The notes under the pieces are model-generated. The model did not search any database, was not told the DNA's origin, and saw only the letters and a list, made by a program, of their open reading frames with translations. DNA of 39,940 nucleotides. It comes from Mesotaenium endlicherianum. Taxonomy: Eukaryota; Streptophyta; Zygnematophyceae; Zygnematales; Mesotaeniaceae. Both the position numbers and the translations under genes were made by a program. Shown here in pieces: positions 1-11,401 of the stretch. The stretch is from the NCBI GenBank assembly GCA_009602735.1, contig WELA01008917.1, positions 884,624 through 924,563 on the forward strand, written 5' to 3'. How positions within the stretch are numbered: the first letter of the stretch is position 1; each line of letters opens with the position of its first letter.

Positions 1-427
1 ACCCAAAATGCCCCACTTCCCCCCCTTCCCTCTTCCCCAATTTTCTTGGGGAGGCCCTTCGATCCACCACTGCATTAGTGCACAGTGCTAAGAATGTAGG
101 CTGCGACATTCTCTGTCCCTGCTCTCTCTCAGTGTGTCCCCCTCCCCCCTCTTCTCCCCTGCCCGTCCCACCCTGCCCCCCTCCACCCCCCGGTAGAAAG
201 ATCCGCCCTCACCCCCACCAAGAGCCAAGCGCATCCTCAGATAGGACCAAGCAGCGGTGCAATTCCTCAATCTGTCTTTCCGATCGCCGCCCCTTTGGCT
301 TGCAAAGTGACGAGGACAGTGATAGGTCATGGTCAGAGTTAGGGTTGGGGTGAGGGTTGGAGTTCAGGAAAGGTGCCTTCAGGGGGATGGCCCGGCTGGG
401 GCTAGGGCCGTTCACTCACTCTCTCAC
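1..427. other. Left-edge non-coding stretch, probably intron of the SLC43-like gene
   Basis: I see no convincing coding exon here. The stretch is C-rich on the plus strand around 125-195. It carries degenerate telomere-like GGGTTAGGG-type words around 337-366. It lies 3' of the last recognised exon of the minus-strand MFS gene, so it is most likely an intron of that gene, whose remaining exons would lie off the left edge. Confidence 0.4.
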
Positions 428-665
428 CAAGAAGAAGAGGAAGATGGCACTCGTGCCGGGACAAGGATGAAGCTCAGGTTGAGGAAGTAGAAAGGGTGCG
501 CCGAGAGAATGGTCGAGGCCAGGGCTGCTTGCTCGCTCACCATGTAGAAGAGGGGAAGACGGCACTTGCAGTTGCGACGAGTTTTAGGGTTTGGGATGGG
601 GTCACACAGGAAAATTGAGGGCTGGGGGCCTGGGCCGCCCGCTGACTCACCATGTAGAAGAGGAA
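424..665 (-). repeat. Three tandem copies of an exon end plus splice donor
   Basis: On the minus strand the sequence GCCATCTTCCTCTTCTACATG followed by GTGAG ends the exon at 651. Close copies end at 541 (TTCTACATG then GTGAG) and 428 (TTCTTCTTG then GTGAG). The spacing is about 110-113 bases, and the first ~20 intron bases are also similar. This looks like a local tandem duplication spanning an exon-intron junction. Confidence 0.7.
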
Positions 666-2750
666 GATGGCGCGGAAGGAGAGCCCCAGCTGCGTGACCG
701 CCAGCTGGATGAACACCATGAAGATGGACGACACCTGGAAGGCGCCCACTTGCGTGGCAATGATGGCGTCCTTGCTGGCGGGGAACAGCTCCGAGAAGTT
801 TGTCTGCACGCCAGGTGGCGTTTTCACGCGTTGGGGAAGAAGGGGGGGGGNAAGTATATAACACCAAGTATATCGATTGGGTCATGGACAAGTATAGGAT
901 CGACGCAAAAGTATCCACGAACGAAGAAAAAAAACCAAGTGCTTAAACTGGTAGCGCAGACTATGCGATGAAAAGGCACAAGTGTAAGTTTTTGGTAGAA
1001 GCATTTAAGAAATTATGTGGGGACAAGATCAAGGTGAAGAATACGAGCTAACTGATAATCTGTGGCTGTGTGAATGGAACCCAGCAGCGGAGAGTGGGGA
1101 GCATCGTACCACAGACATGAAGATGGGGGGGCCGCCGACGGCCAGGCAGAAGAAGCCGACAAAGTAGAGGGAGTCGGACACTGCCTTGGCGAAGGCCAGG
1201 GCCAGACAGCCGGCCGCAAACACGACGGATGCCAAGCACACCGTGATCCTGCTTGAGGGGCACAGCAACAGCCAATGTTTGTTCAACCTGGAAAACTGAT
1301 TTAGTGCGTCACTTAAGCGTGTCACTTGATAAAACAGAATATTCTCGTGTTTTTTTTCAACGTGATCACTACGGCATTCGAATCGTTTGGATCGCTGCAA
1401 AGCACTACACCACCGCAAGACTTCACGCCAGAGCTCAGTCTTGACTGCGCAGCGCCTTTGATTCAATCGCGCACGCGTGTGCAGCATGTTCGGGAGATCG
1501 AAATGGGTTTGAGATGATTGGATGAGGGCGCAGCCCTCTTCTGCTGCCTCCCTCTCAGCCTCGCCCTCCAGACCAACGACGGTTCCATCCTATTTCCTTC
1601 TACCTAGATAGACCCTTTGCCTCTCAACAGAAACTGACAGAGACTTCACAACCGAATGAATTCCATAACTGGCAGAGACGCTTTGGCGAGTAAGCTGAAA
1701 TGCGCAGGAGCCATGGCTTGCCCCCCTGCAGGCCATGGCGATGGAGAGCACCGGGAGCCCGCTCAAAGCGGCGGAATGAGTGTGCGCACCGGCGCTTGCG
1801 CGATGCTCGGAGTAACTCAAAGAGGGGGCAACGGGAAGCTTGTATCGTTCCACTCCCCTCGCTCTGAGCACCAGTGCATCATCAGCAAGTCTGCCCCCCC
1901 CCCGGGGGGTCCCCCCTTTCCCCCTTTGCCCCCTTCACTTCCTCTTCCCTCCTCCCCCTCTCAGCCCCGCATTGCTTAATGCTGCACAGTAGCAGCGTAG
2001 GAGGACATTGCGCTTGCCCATGTCTGCAGGTCGAGGTAATGAGCTGTTCATTAGTGCAGGTCAAGATGTTGAACAAATGCCACCCCGGAAGTGCTCCTGA
2101 TACGGCCCCAGCATCCATCTGCTGCGCCTTCCAGCACTCGCATTGAGCTGTCGGGCATGTGAAGTTTGTGCAATCGAGCTGCAAGGGGCTGCAAGTTGCA
2201 GGGCATGCCAGGCCCCAAGCATGCGAGCTGCAAGGCAGGCGAGGCCCAAGCCTGCAAGCCTCAAGCGTGCGGGCGGCAACTGATGCATGCGAGTAGCTTC
2301 TCCGCAATATTCAAGCATGCGAGCTGCAAGGCACGCCAGCTGCTGCAAGGGTTTGCCAAGAGAGCGTCGTGCACCAACAACTCATTCACACTGCATGCAG
2401 CCACAGCCGCAGCCGCAGCAGCAGCAGCAGCACCAGCGGCAGCAGCATCAGCGGCACTAGCTAGTGCCCGTGTTATTTGAAGATTCGCAAGGGCAGAGTT
2501 CCAAACTTGATTGCAAAGGTCTGGAGATGAGATGGTCTGCATCTTGATTTTTACCTGGGGCCGAAGTGGTCCAGGAAGGCTCCCAGGGGAAGGAAGACGA
2601 GGGCGACAGCTGTCAGCGCGGTGGTGGTTGCCAGGGCCACCTGGTCCAGCTGGGCCTGGCAAGGTGGCAGCTGCTCCTTGCAGTAGCTGGAGAAGGCCCC
2701 TTCGTACGATAGAAGGACGTCATTCATAGCAGATATCCCAAATATGATGC
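428..2750 (-). CDS. SLC43/FMP42-like MFS transporter (partial, at least 3-4 exons)
   Basis: Minus-strand exons 2555-2750, 1110-1248 and 651-803 join in phase at GT-AG junctions; 428-531 is a possible fourth. The product resembles the SLC43 (LAT3/LAT4) and FMP42 group of major facilitators, plasma- or vacuolar-membrane carriers of neutral amino acids in animals and fungi. Exon 1 reads as the first helices, with YEGAFSSYC and then the loop LGAFLDHFGPR, equivalent to the family helix 2-3 loop DRFGPR. Exon 2 holds helix 3 and a helix with LAVGGPPIFMSV. Exon 3 holds TNFSELFPASKDAI, matching the family motif S-N-L-F-P. Both ends are missing: the first exon opens at a splice acceptor (AG at 2751-2752), and the C-terminal helices lie off the left edge. 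Exon 428-531 is less sure because it sits inside a tandem duplication of the splice donor. Substrate is inferred only from the family. Confidence 0.78.
2195..2345. repeat. Degenerate direct repeat with core GCATGCGAGCTGCAAGGCA
   Basis: The core is nearly exact around 2219-2237 and 2316-2334, with partial copies (GCATGCGAGTAGC, GCATGCCAGGC) between. It lies in the 1.3-kb intron (1249-2554) of the SLC43-like gene. The GCATGC cores are self-complementary. No coding function is apparent. Confidence 0.6.
2400..2458. repeat. GCA/GCC-type trinucleotide microsatellite (intronic)
   Basis: Imperfect runs of CAGCCGCAGC and GCAGCAGCAGCAGC extend across this stretch in the SLC43-like gene intron. It gives poly-Ala in one frame, but no exon is supported. 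Confidence 0.75.
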
Positions 2751-5700
2751 CTGCAGACAAGATTGCAATAGGTTCAGAACATTCCCGTCAATACTTCTAA
2801 TGTATTGCAATAGAGTTAAATATCACACTAATCTTTTAATACAATGTTAGCCATTGCATCTGGCTTCGATGTAACTCCAGCAGATGTGCAAGCTCCACCA
2901 ATTGCCTGTTTATCCTGTCCCTGCAACGGCGCCTGCTCTTTCTGCTTGTGAATGAACAATGGGATTTCTTTTTTCTATATACATATTATTTTCTTCTTTT
3001 TTTCTTTGTTCCTCAATATATATTTTGCTTCGGTTTAGTTTGGAAACAAGTCCCCAGTGATTAGTGGATGCTGCCTCCACAATCTTCGATGGCCTTGTCT
3101 CGCAAGAGCAGTCAGGCTCTAAGAACGACCTTTATGATGCTTTCTGATCTTCGAAGAATGCCCTTCTCCCTGCAGCTCATCCCCATTCATGAGGACCGAA
3201 AAAGTGGCGACCATCGTGTGTCTCCATAAAGTCCTCCAATGCAAGCTTGCATAATGCTCACTAGCTGATGTATCGCAGGCAGCAATTGGCAGTGCAATTG
3301 AGAGGGTGGCCATTGGCAGGTCCTTACATGAGTGAAGAGGTTATGATCGTCGAAGCAGGCTAGGCCAGCCAGGTGGAGAATGAACTTTATGACTCACCTG
3401 AAGTTGTGAAGCAAAAGATGACCGAGAGGACAACAATTGTCATCTTCTGAGCGTAAGTCTGCCCACCATCGTGTGTGCCACCCAGTCCATGACGTTTTGA
3501 TATCTGACTGCTGTCCATGTTGCTGCTCGAAGGGAGTCACTGCTGTAGGGGTTCCCAGATCTGACCAAAGGACGGGCCGACTGCAACAGCCGCGTAGGAC
3601 ACACAGAGAACGGATTGAGCGTCTGAGGACGCTCCACCTTAGTAACAAGCAATCATTAACAGTCGAACAGCAGCTCTACAACCGTTTCTTCCATGACATG
3701 AGCTCCCAGCTGCGTGATGAGTAGGATGAGCCACATGACATTTGGACAATAACCCGGTCCTTCCACTTTATGAAAGACAGCTACAAAGAATTGCTTCATA
3801 TGACGAGTACATGTAGACCCTAAAAATCATCAGTCGGTTGTACTATTGTATATGAAGGTGCTACACACGAGCTCATAAAGCCCCTCAAAATCACAATCAG
3901 TCGTTACAAGGCTTTGCGAGCAAGGGACAAAACAACGTAAGGGTATATTTGTAAGCTGAAGTTGAGCTGCACTAGGCGCATAAATGGAGAGTACTTACGG
4001 GCAATCAATCAAACACTGGTCCAAGAATGAAATACTGTCATTTGGCGAGCTGCTAAGATTCCCAAATGATCAGTTGAAGCTGGAAATGTGACTTCGCACT
4101 CATACTATATGCTGGTTTCAGTTCACAGTCAGAAGTGCCCAAGGATATAGTGGACGGATCAATTCGATATGACTTGTTATTTGGTAGTGCGCAGAAACAT
4201 GCAAACTAGATTCTCCTCCTCTGCTGTCACTGACGGAAATGTTCATTTTCAATTCAAAGAATGTGTCCGTGTGTGCAAAATGCTGCAGGATGACATCCAA
4301 TTAGACGGGTCTGATGCTTGGTCTGATGCAGTCATGGAAGGACTTGTGCGAGTGTGGACACACAACCGACTCAGCAATTGGACTCTAACCGACACTGTCT
4401 GCATTCACGCCTATTGAAAGGAGAGGGAGTGGACCAGACCAGACCAAACTTGACCTGTCTGGACCTGGACCCAGCCTGGTCCGGGCCGAGCCAATCGCAA
4501 GCCAAGTTGGGCTCTATTTGGATCAGGACGCTGAACCTGCTCCGAAAGCTCCGGAGTCCGAACCATCCCGGACCAAACTCTGACCAATTCCGAATAACGA
4601 GCAGTCTGGACTCTGGAGTCTGGACTATGTCGGTCTGACCAGCATGGGCTGGCCCTCGGCTGGCCTGGACCCTGCAGATACACTACAAATATTGACAAAT
4701 ATCTTGTCGCAATTGACGTTTAATTGACGTCGACGTCGAACGGCGACCGATATCCTGCTGATATCGACTTCCAATCACTATTAGCTGCTGTAAACTGCTA
4801 TCAACTGGTGAGTCATAACTCGGTGATGATGGATATGGACAGGTTTGAACGAGTGGGAGGGGTGGACTCTGAATTGCTTTGAATGGTCGATCTCAGGTCG
4901 ATCTCTTTGTTTCTGAGCTCGTCAATGATGGTTTAAGTGTGGGAGCAGGCGTGACCTCTGCAGGCTGCTGCAGGCACTATCGAAAGAATGCTGAAAAATG
5001 TTGAGCAACGTGCCGTCGAGGACACGAGCAGGCAAGTTGTGGTCATCCACTATTGCAATCAATAGCAATCTAAGCATGGTGTTATCCAGTATCACCCACG
5101 TCAGAAATTGGTATTGCGGTCTGGTTCGGGGGGCGCGGGAGTAAACACTGACCGGAAGTCATAGAAGACAACTGAAATGAGGGGGGAAAGATACATTGTG
5201 GAAATAGTGTCCAAAATATCAAGTGAAAGTTAGTTATCAAATTGCGACAGATATTTCCGTCACGGCTCACTATAACCTAGAGTCCTGGCTCGGTCTTCAT
5301 TAGTTCATTAGAGGGGTGTGGACTTTGCGGAGTCCGAACCCCGGACCAGATGACCCAATGGGCTGACGGACGCTGACGGTCGCTGGCGGACACCGATGGC
5401 TGCTGAAGGACTTGATTAATGCTGGCGGACGTCCATGTCTGGAAATTCCTGTCCTTGTCTACCCTCATACATGTCGGTGTGCGTGGCCTCGTATTCACAC
5501 CATTTCGGATTTATCGCTTTTAAATGCTTCCGGAACGGGCTATGTTCCCTTGCCAGTCTGGACTCCGCAGTCGTGCCTCGTCTGACGTTGCTATCACGTC
5601 GAAATAACAAACTTGCGGGCGTTTACGCAAGAAGCAGCAGGTGGTTGATAAATTTTACCTACCTCCGGAACGTCAATGCTTCAGAAATGGTTGATCATCA

Positions 5701-7188
5701 AAGGGTGCAGGGTGGTGCAGGATGTATATATGGTTTCTCCGGGGCCCGGCCGGTCATGCATTGTCAGCTAGCTTGCTACTTTCACTTCGTGTCCTTAACT
5801 GCCCAAAGCAGCCCAGAGAGTACCGGAGACACCCAGAAATATGCCCAGAAACATATAAATCTGCATAAATATATATCGCCGGGCAAACAGGACCCCGCTG
5901 ATCAGAGCTGACCAGAGCTGACACGCCTGCAGATGACAGTATCGACCAGGTGTCGACAGCTTGGGGTGATGGTTCATGAGGCGCGGCTTGCGATACTTTT
6001 TTGGTTGATTTTCCAGCTCACTTTAGCCCAAGGGTTATGTATAAATTTTAAATGCAAAGGTTTTAAAAAGGCGAAGCCACTTATCAACTCCAGAATATAC
6101 AGAGGTGTTTTGTATACTACTGACTGCTACTGACGACTACTGACCTGTAAGTGACGGAGGTCAAACTAAGGTCAAGCTGGTCAGTGGTCAGCCCGTTTCG
6201 TCTGGCATGGCGCTGGCCACGCACGGAAGTCGGCAGTTGCCAAGCAGTTCCGCTTCTATTCGGTCCTCCGCTTTGTACAGAATTTCAATAAATTTGCCTT
6301 ATAAGATTGACCACATCACGATGACGCACACTTGGTGCGTGAGAAGTTCAACCGTTAATGTGGAGCGGCCATGAGCCCAATGGGACCGCACAGCCCAGCA
6401 CACCCGGTGCAATCTCCTCTAGACTAGAGAATGTGAAACTCCGATTGACTCCGATAAATCACGATGGACTCCAATTACCGTGCCGCCCATGCAGAAACAA
6501 CGTGATCCGGCGTGGTTTCGCGTGACGTCTATATCCCCTCCTATGGAGTCGGTGGAACAGTAGTCAACAGTGTTCTTGCTCGTAGGCAACAGCTACAGCT
6601 TGTCTCTTTCTAGCTTTTCGTCATGATGAGAAGATTGACTGTTTCAGATTGTCGTAATTGGGTGGCGCGTGGTCACTTCTTCAGTGAGGAGAGGTTGGAA
6701 ATGCTCCTCGTGGATGTTGGAAGCTTACAGTAAGTGATTTGCGGGTACAGGCATCCCTTCCCATCTCAGCTTGAAAGCTCCAGAGTAAAGAAGCGGCCAA
6801 ACAACCCGTACCCTACTCTAGCATTCAACAGAAACTGTACTGTTGTGTCATTCGGGTTGGCGGGCGCTGAGGCTCAATTCTCGCTGAGATATACCAATGC
6901 ACTGCCATTAGGCATGCATTGTCCCGCACAAAGCCAGGGAACTGGAGGTTACTAGTCGTTTAATTGCGTTTCTGTAGCTTCCTAGTACGATGTGACTGGA
7001 AGATATTCTCAACCAAGAAAGCTCGCAAGCGAGTAGTACCATGCTCGTTCTGTTATTTTCGACCAATCTGCTAGCTGGGAGGTTAAGCCTCTGCCAGAGG
7101 TAGAACTAAGCTTAAGCCAAACTGGATGCCTACTCCTCTTTCATTGCTGCGGGGGCCAGCATAGCTTCAGCCTGTTCCATGCTCAGAC
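2751..7188. other. Gene-poor region between SLC43-like and pyrophosphatase-like genes
   Basis: This stretch is visibly AT-richer than its flanks, and only short open frames without recognisable domains occur. The 5' exon(s) of the SLC43-like transporter must lie somewhere upstream of 2750 on the minus strand, but I could not pick one out. The frames at 3437-3724 (plus) and 3440-3652 (minus) overlap each other and match no family I recognise. A repeat-rich block occurs at 4420-4680, with a related short motif at 5329-5355. Promoter elements for the downstream plus-strand gene presumably lie near 6600-7180, but none is distinctive. Confidence 0.5.
4425..4680. repeat. Degenerate GACC/CTGG-rich repeat block
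   Basis: Words such as GGACCAGACCAGACC, CTGGACCTGGACC and GGCTGGCCTGGACC recur throughout. The segment CGGAGTCCGAACC followed by CCGGACCA at 4552-4578 is found again, slightly shortened, at 5329-5348. This may be an old dispersed element. No terminal repeats or transposase were found. Confidence 0.45.
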
Positions 7189-10100
7189 ATGGTGGGGGAC
7201 GTGCTGCTCTGTGACCCATTCGAACCAGCAGGCCCGATCCTTCTCTCTGCCAAGCAAGCCCTTCTGCACGCGATGTTAGAATCTCTGGACTCCACAAGTA
7301 GCGTGGCCTCAAGTATGGACGCGTACGTGTCGGCCGACAAGGTGGCAGAGCTGAGCTGGCAGTCCGTGTCGCTGGGGGAGCCCGGGACCGCGGAGCACCG
7401 CGTCCAGCTCGTGGACGCGTCGCAGCGCCAGGTGTCGCCGTGGCACAGCATTCCTCTCTTTGACAGCGCCGGCCACGTCCGCGTCGTATGCAAAACGCCG
7501 CGCGGCAAGTGGGACAAGTACGAACTGGCGGTGCAGGAGCTAGGCACCCCGCTGAAAGCAAGCACCCGCGACGGGCTCGCCATCTCGTTCCCCGAGCCCA
7601 TGCCCTGGAAGCTGGGGATGCTCCCCCAGACGTGGGGAGACCCCACCATCTTCCAAGAAGACCTGGGGGGGCTGCCCTACAGCAGCGCCCCCCTGGAAGT
7701 CATAGACGTGGGCGGCCAGGAGCGGCAGACGGGGGAGGTGTACTCGGTGAAGGCCGTGGGGGCCTTTGCGCTGATTGAGGACTTCTCCCGGCTCTCGTGG
7801 AAGATCCTGGGGCTCCCCGCCGACGACCCCCTGGCCGCGCACGTGGACAGCGTGTGCGATCTGCACCGCGAGCGGCCCCAGCTGCTCCACCAGATCCGCG
7901 AATGGCTCCGCTTCTGCAGCTGCGTTACCGACCCAGGTCAGTTGATGCCACGTGGTGGAGGCTAAGAGCCGGCTGGCTGACAGCAGGCTGGGCACGTTGC
8001 AGGCTGGTAGACAGCAGGCTGACTGATTCCAGGCCGACTGATCGCACTCTGAATCATGACAGGCGGAGTGCGTGACAGGCTGAGTGCATGTCAGCAGGCG
8101 TGAATGCTAGCAGGCTGATGTATAGCAGGTTGAGGGGCACCAGGCTGATTGACAGCTCAGCCTGATCCCTTTGGAGCTGCAAGCTTTCTGCCGTGCTTTC
8201 TCTGTCGTAGTGGTCGTGGCCATACTTCGGGTCCAGCATCACCTTGGAGCCTGGGCACACACACACCCGCCCTCCCCCCCCTCTCTTCTCCCCCCTCTCT
8301 TTTGCCCCCCNAATCCTCAGGAACCAGTGCGTCGTCTGAGTGTAGCTTGGTAGCAAGAGGACGTCTGTTGAAAGCCTAGGGGGGGGGGCAGGCTGCTGCT
8401 TATGCAGATTAGCGTCGTGATAGCATGAATTGTCGTACATGCATTATAGCTACAAGCATTATGGAAACATGCTCAAATTAACATGCAATGGTGCGTATGC
8501 GTTTCGTGATCTGGTGCGTAGTTCGTTCGGCACATTCTCAGGCCCAGCACTCCAAGAGGGAGGCCAGGTGAGAGGCGGGGAAGGGATAGGTGGTGGGGCA
8601 ATGGGATGATCAAACGGGATCAATGTGGTTGACACTCTTACCTGCGAGGGCAATTTCTCACCAATTGTGGAACAATGCGTTGACGAGTCTTGGAGACGCA
8701 TTGACGGGGGTAGAGGTTGGATCTTTAGTGTAGAGACGCGGGAGACAGTAGCCCCTGCGACTATCACGATGCAGTCGCATGCATGCATGCCTCGCTTGCT
8801 GGCAAATCAGCGTCCTTGCTGGCAGGCCTGCGTGCTTGCTGGCAGGGTGGGTGGCTGAACACTCCGACCCCAAGTCTGAACACGAATCAGGAGCCCTACG
8901 TGAACCTGAACCTGAACCTGAGCCCGGACCTGGACCTGGATCCCAATCCAAGCCTGGCTCTGGACCTGAAATCTGAGCCCGGACCTGTTTTTGTTAATGC
9001 AGCCAAGGAGAAGAACCTGTTCGGGCTCAACGAGCGCAGCGCGGGCAAGGCCACCGCCGCCCGAGTGATTGCGGAGACGCACGCGTCGTGGCAAGCCCTC
9101 GTCAGCACCTGGCTGCCGCCCCTGGTGGCGCTCTCGCCCTCCTCCAGCAACGCCAGCTCATTCTCCACTGCCACCGACGCCAGCCTCCTGAGCTCGCCCG
9201 GGCCGCAGGGGCCGCTACTCGAGTGTGACGGCGAGAGGTCCCTGCGGCGGACGGCGTCCGATATGAGTGCGCTCCCGCGCACCGGGCGTGGCGGCGGGGG
9301 GGGGAGGATGCCGCTGGGAGCGGCGGCGGGCGGCGGCGGCGGGCGCCAGGGGGGGGGCTCGAGGCAGGGCGGGCCGCTGTTGAGGACGTGCAGCTACGAG
9401 GTGGCAAGCGGCGCCGACACATGGCGCAGCTCGTCGCCGGCGTTGGCGCCGCCGCTGCAGGCTGCCGCTGCTGGCGGCATTGGCGAGGCAGGGCCTGCCC
9501 AGCTGGCAGCAACGACCTTGGCTGTAAGCCTGAAAGAAGTAAGCCCGAAGGAACCAAAGGAGCCCAAGGGCAAAGAGAGGACCTTCGTGAGTCCGAAAGA
9601 ACACAAGGAGCGCAGAGAGAGGGAGAGGGAGAGGGAGGCTTCGACGAGCCTCCTGTCGGGCTCGGTGCTGCAGTCGGTGAAGTTTCTGAAGCACAAGCTG
9701 GGGCTGGCCGGCAGCAGGTCCTTCCCCACCGCGCACCTGTCGTCGCCTGCCGTCCCGCCGACGGTGCACGCGCACGCGCACGTGGAGGGCTGCCTCGTCG
9801 CGTCTGCCCCGGTGCTCTGCGAGGAGATTGTCCACGTGGCGCAGGGGCAGCTGCACGAGGAGGCAGAGGCGGCGGCGCCAGCGGAGCACAACGAGCACGG
9901 CTTTGGCGGGAAGCACGTCCGCTATCGCTCGTGGGACATCCGCACGCCCCATGCAGCGGCGGCGGCAGCGGCGAAGAGCATCGTCAGCAGCAGCGCCCTC
10001 ATCCGACGCACGCGCAGCCTCGAGTCGCAGCCCCTCAGCGAGATGCTGAGCGTGATGGACGGCACCGCGCACCCCAGGGGCAGCGCCACCAGCCCCAGAG

Positions 10101-11401
10101 GCGCTCTGGTGCCAGCTGTCATCGGCTCAGCGGCTCACTCCCCCCGCACCGTACGCGCAGCCACCCCCCCGGCATCCGCCCCTGCTCAAGCAAGACCGCT
10201 GCGGTCGGCCTCTCTGGGCAGGCAGGACCTGGCCACCGTGTACGAGGACTCGGAGGTCTGGACCGCCGCCAATAGGGGCGCTGATTTGGCCGCGGCCCCG
10301 GCTGACGTGGTGGCCGCCCCCGACGAGGTGGCCGCCCGTCGAGATGGTACGGATGATGGTAGCGGGGCCTATTTCCTGGGGCAGGCGAGTGGCCGTGCGG
10401 CGGCCCCCCCTGAGCGGGAGTCTCTGGACGGAGACGCCATCCCCATGGCCAGCCCCGTGGACGCGGAGACGCTCCTGAAGATGATAAACTCGCCGGGCTC
10501 GTCGAGAATGGCGGCAGCGGCAGCGGCTGCAGAGGCGGCGAGGGCGGCGGCGGCTGCAGAGGCGGCGGCGGGCGGGAGTCTTGCTCAAGAAGCTCCGGCG
10601 CAGAGTGCGGCCAGCTGTCACCATTGGGCCGGCAAGGCGACGCCAGCTGGCGCTCCCGAGATTGTCATTCCGAAGAAGGCAGCGCCCGTGCGCAGGCTGT
10701 CAATTGAGTTGCCTGAGGAGGATGAGGGGCACGACAGGTGTAGCTCCCCCCGGGGTTCCTTCTATTCGGAACAGCCGCATGGGGATCGCCCACCCCCCCA
10801 AGGAGTAGCTGCTGCAGCTGCGGAAGCAGCAGCATGCCAGAGTGAGATGGAGAGCGAGCTGCACAGGCGGCTGCCGACTCCGCACCGAAGCTCCTCCAGG
10901 CAGACGGGTGGCGCGACAACGGGCGGCAGTGCCAGGTGGGAGGCCGACGCGTTGCCACGTGGCGGGCGCGCCGAGGCGACTGGCAGTCGCAGCAGCGACG
11001 AGGAGCACAGAGCGCTCCGGGCCCCCACCCCCCGCGCCCCTAGGGCTCTCATTAGTTCTGCCCTGATTAGGCAAGAGGTGGAGGCGGCAGCGGCGGCTTT
11101 GGCGGCGGCAGCGGATGAAGAGGAGGAGGAGGAGGATGAGGATGAGATCCCTGTTGCAGAAGCGGTGGAGGATTCGCATGCCATGTGGCGGCCTGTGACT
11201 GCTGTCCAGTCTGGGAAGGTGCTGTCTCCACCGTCCACGTTGGTGTGCTTTGTTGCGAAGCCTCTCTCTGTGCCGGCACTTAGAAGTATTTTGGCGCAGC
11301 CCGGGAGGAGGACGGCGCAGCAGAGGAGGGTGACATTCAGTACGAGGGTGCAAATCATCGAGTTTGTACGAGACCCTGAGGAGCTCTTGTGCAGCCCCTG
11401 A
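7189..11401 (+). CDS. Pseudo-inorganic pyrophosphatase with ~800-aa disordered tail and RVxF motif
   Basis: Two exons, 7189-7936 and 9003-11401, join at CCAG/GTCAG and GCAG/CC in matching phase and give 1048 residues. The ATG at 7189 follows an in-frame TAG. Residues 60-290 follow a family I soluble pyrophosphatase, closest in wording to the plastid PPA6 type: GEPGTAEHRV, VSPWHSIPLF, LGMLPQTWGDP, VKAVGAFALIE, then after the intron LFGLNERSAGKATAARVIAETHASW. The Mg2+-binding signature D-x-D-P-x-D reads S165-S-A-P-L-E170. D-W-K reads S203-W-K, the Tyr-Lys phosphate pair reads C243-S244, and the early catalytic Glu and Arg are replaced. I therefore infer a non-catalytic pseudoenzyme. Beyond residue ~300 it is Ala/Ser/Gly/Pro-rich, has basic Ser sites (RRTAS, RRTRSLES, RRLSIELPEE) and a Glu/Asp run, and ends in RRVTFSTRVQIIEF (RVTF 1025-1028), resembling a PP1-docking motif. 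Fold assignment is firm; the role is unknown. Confidence 0.88.
7965..8160. repeat. Degenerate AGCAGGCTGA repeat in pyrophosphatase-like intron
   Basis: Variants of GACAGCAGGCTGA and CAGGCTGATTGACAG recur about every 15-25 bases just after the donor at 7937. The intron spans 7937-9002. No coding potential is seen. Confidence 0.6.
8898..8990. repeat. Hexamer repeat CCTGAA/CCTGGA at intron 3' end
   Basis: CCTGAACCTGAACCTGA and GGACCTGGACCTGGA occur immediately before the acceptor (AG at 9001-9002). The frame stays open into exon 2, so intron retention would read through as an Asn-Leu/Asp-Leu-rich stretch. The pyrophosphatase homology, however, crosses the splice junction exactly. Confidence 0.7.

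Noticed and set aside
3437-3724. Overlapping frames on both strands considered as a transposase remnant
   Set aside because: No DDE, zinc-finger or reverse-transcriptase motif, no terminal repeats.
8783-9002. Start of the long plus-strand frame at the ATG at 8783, upstream of the second pyrophosphatase-like exon
   Set aside because: Pyrophosphatase homology jumps exactly from 7936 to 9003 across good GT-AG sites, so 8783-9002 is intron that happens to stay open through the hexamer repeat.
9215-10624. Minus-strand frames opposite the pseudo-pyrophosphatase tail (up to 285 aa)
   Set aside because: They are Arg/Ala-rich shadows of GC-rich codons, with no recognisable domain or splice context.
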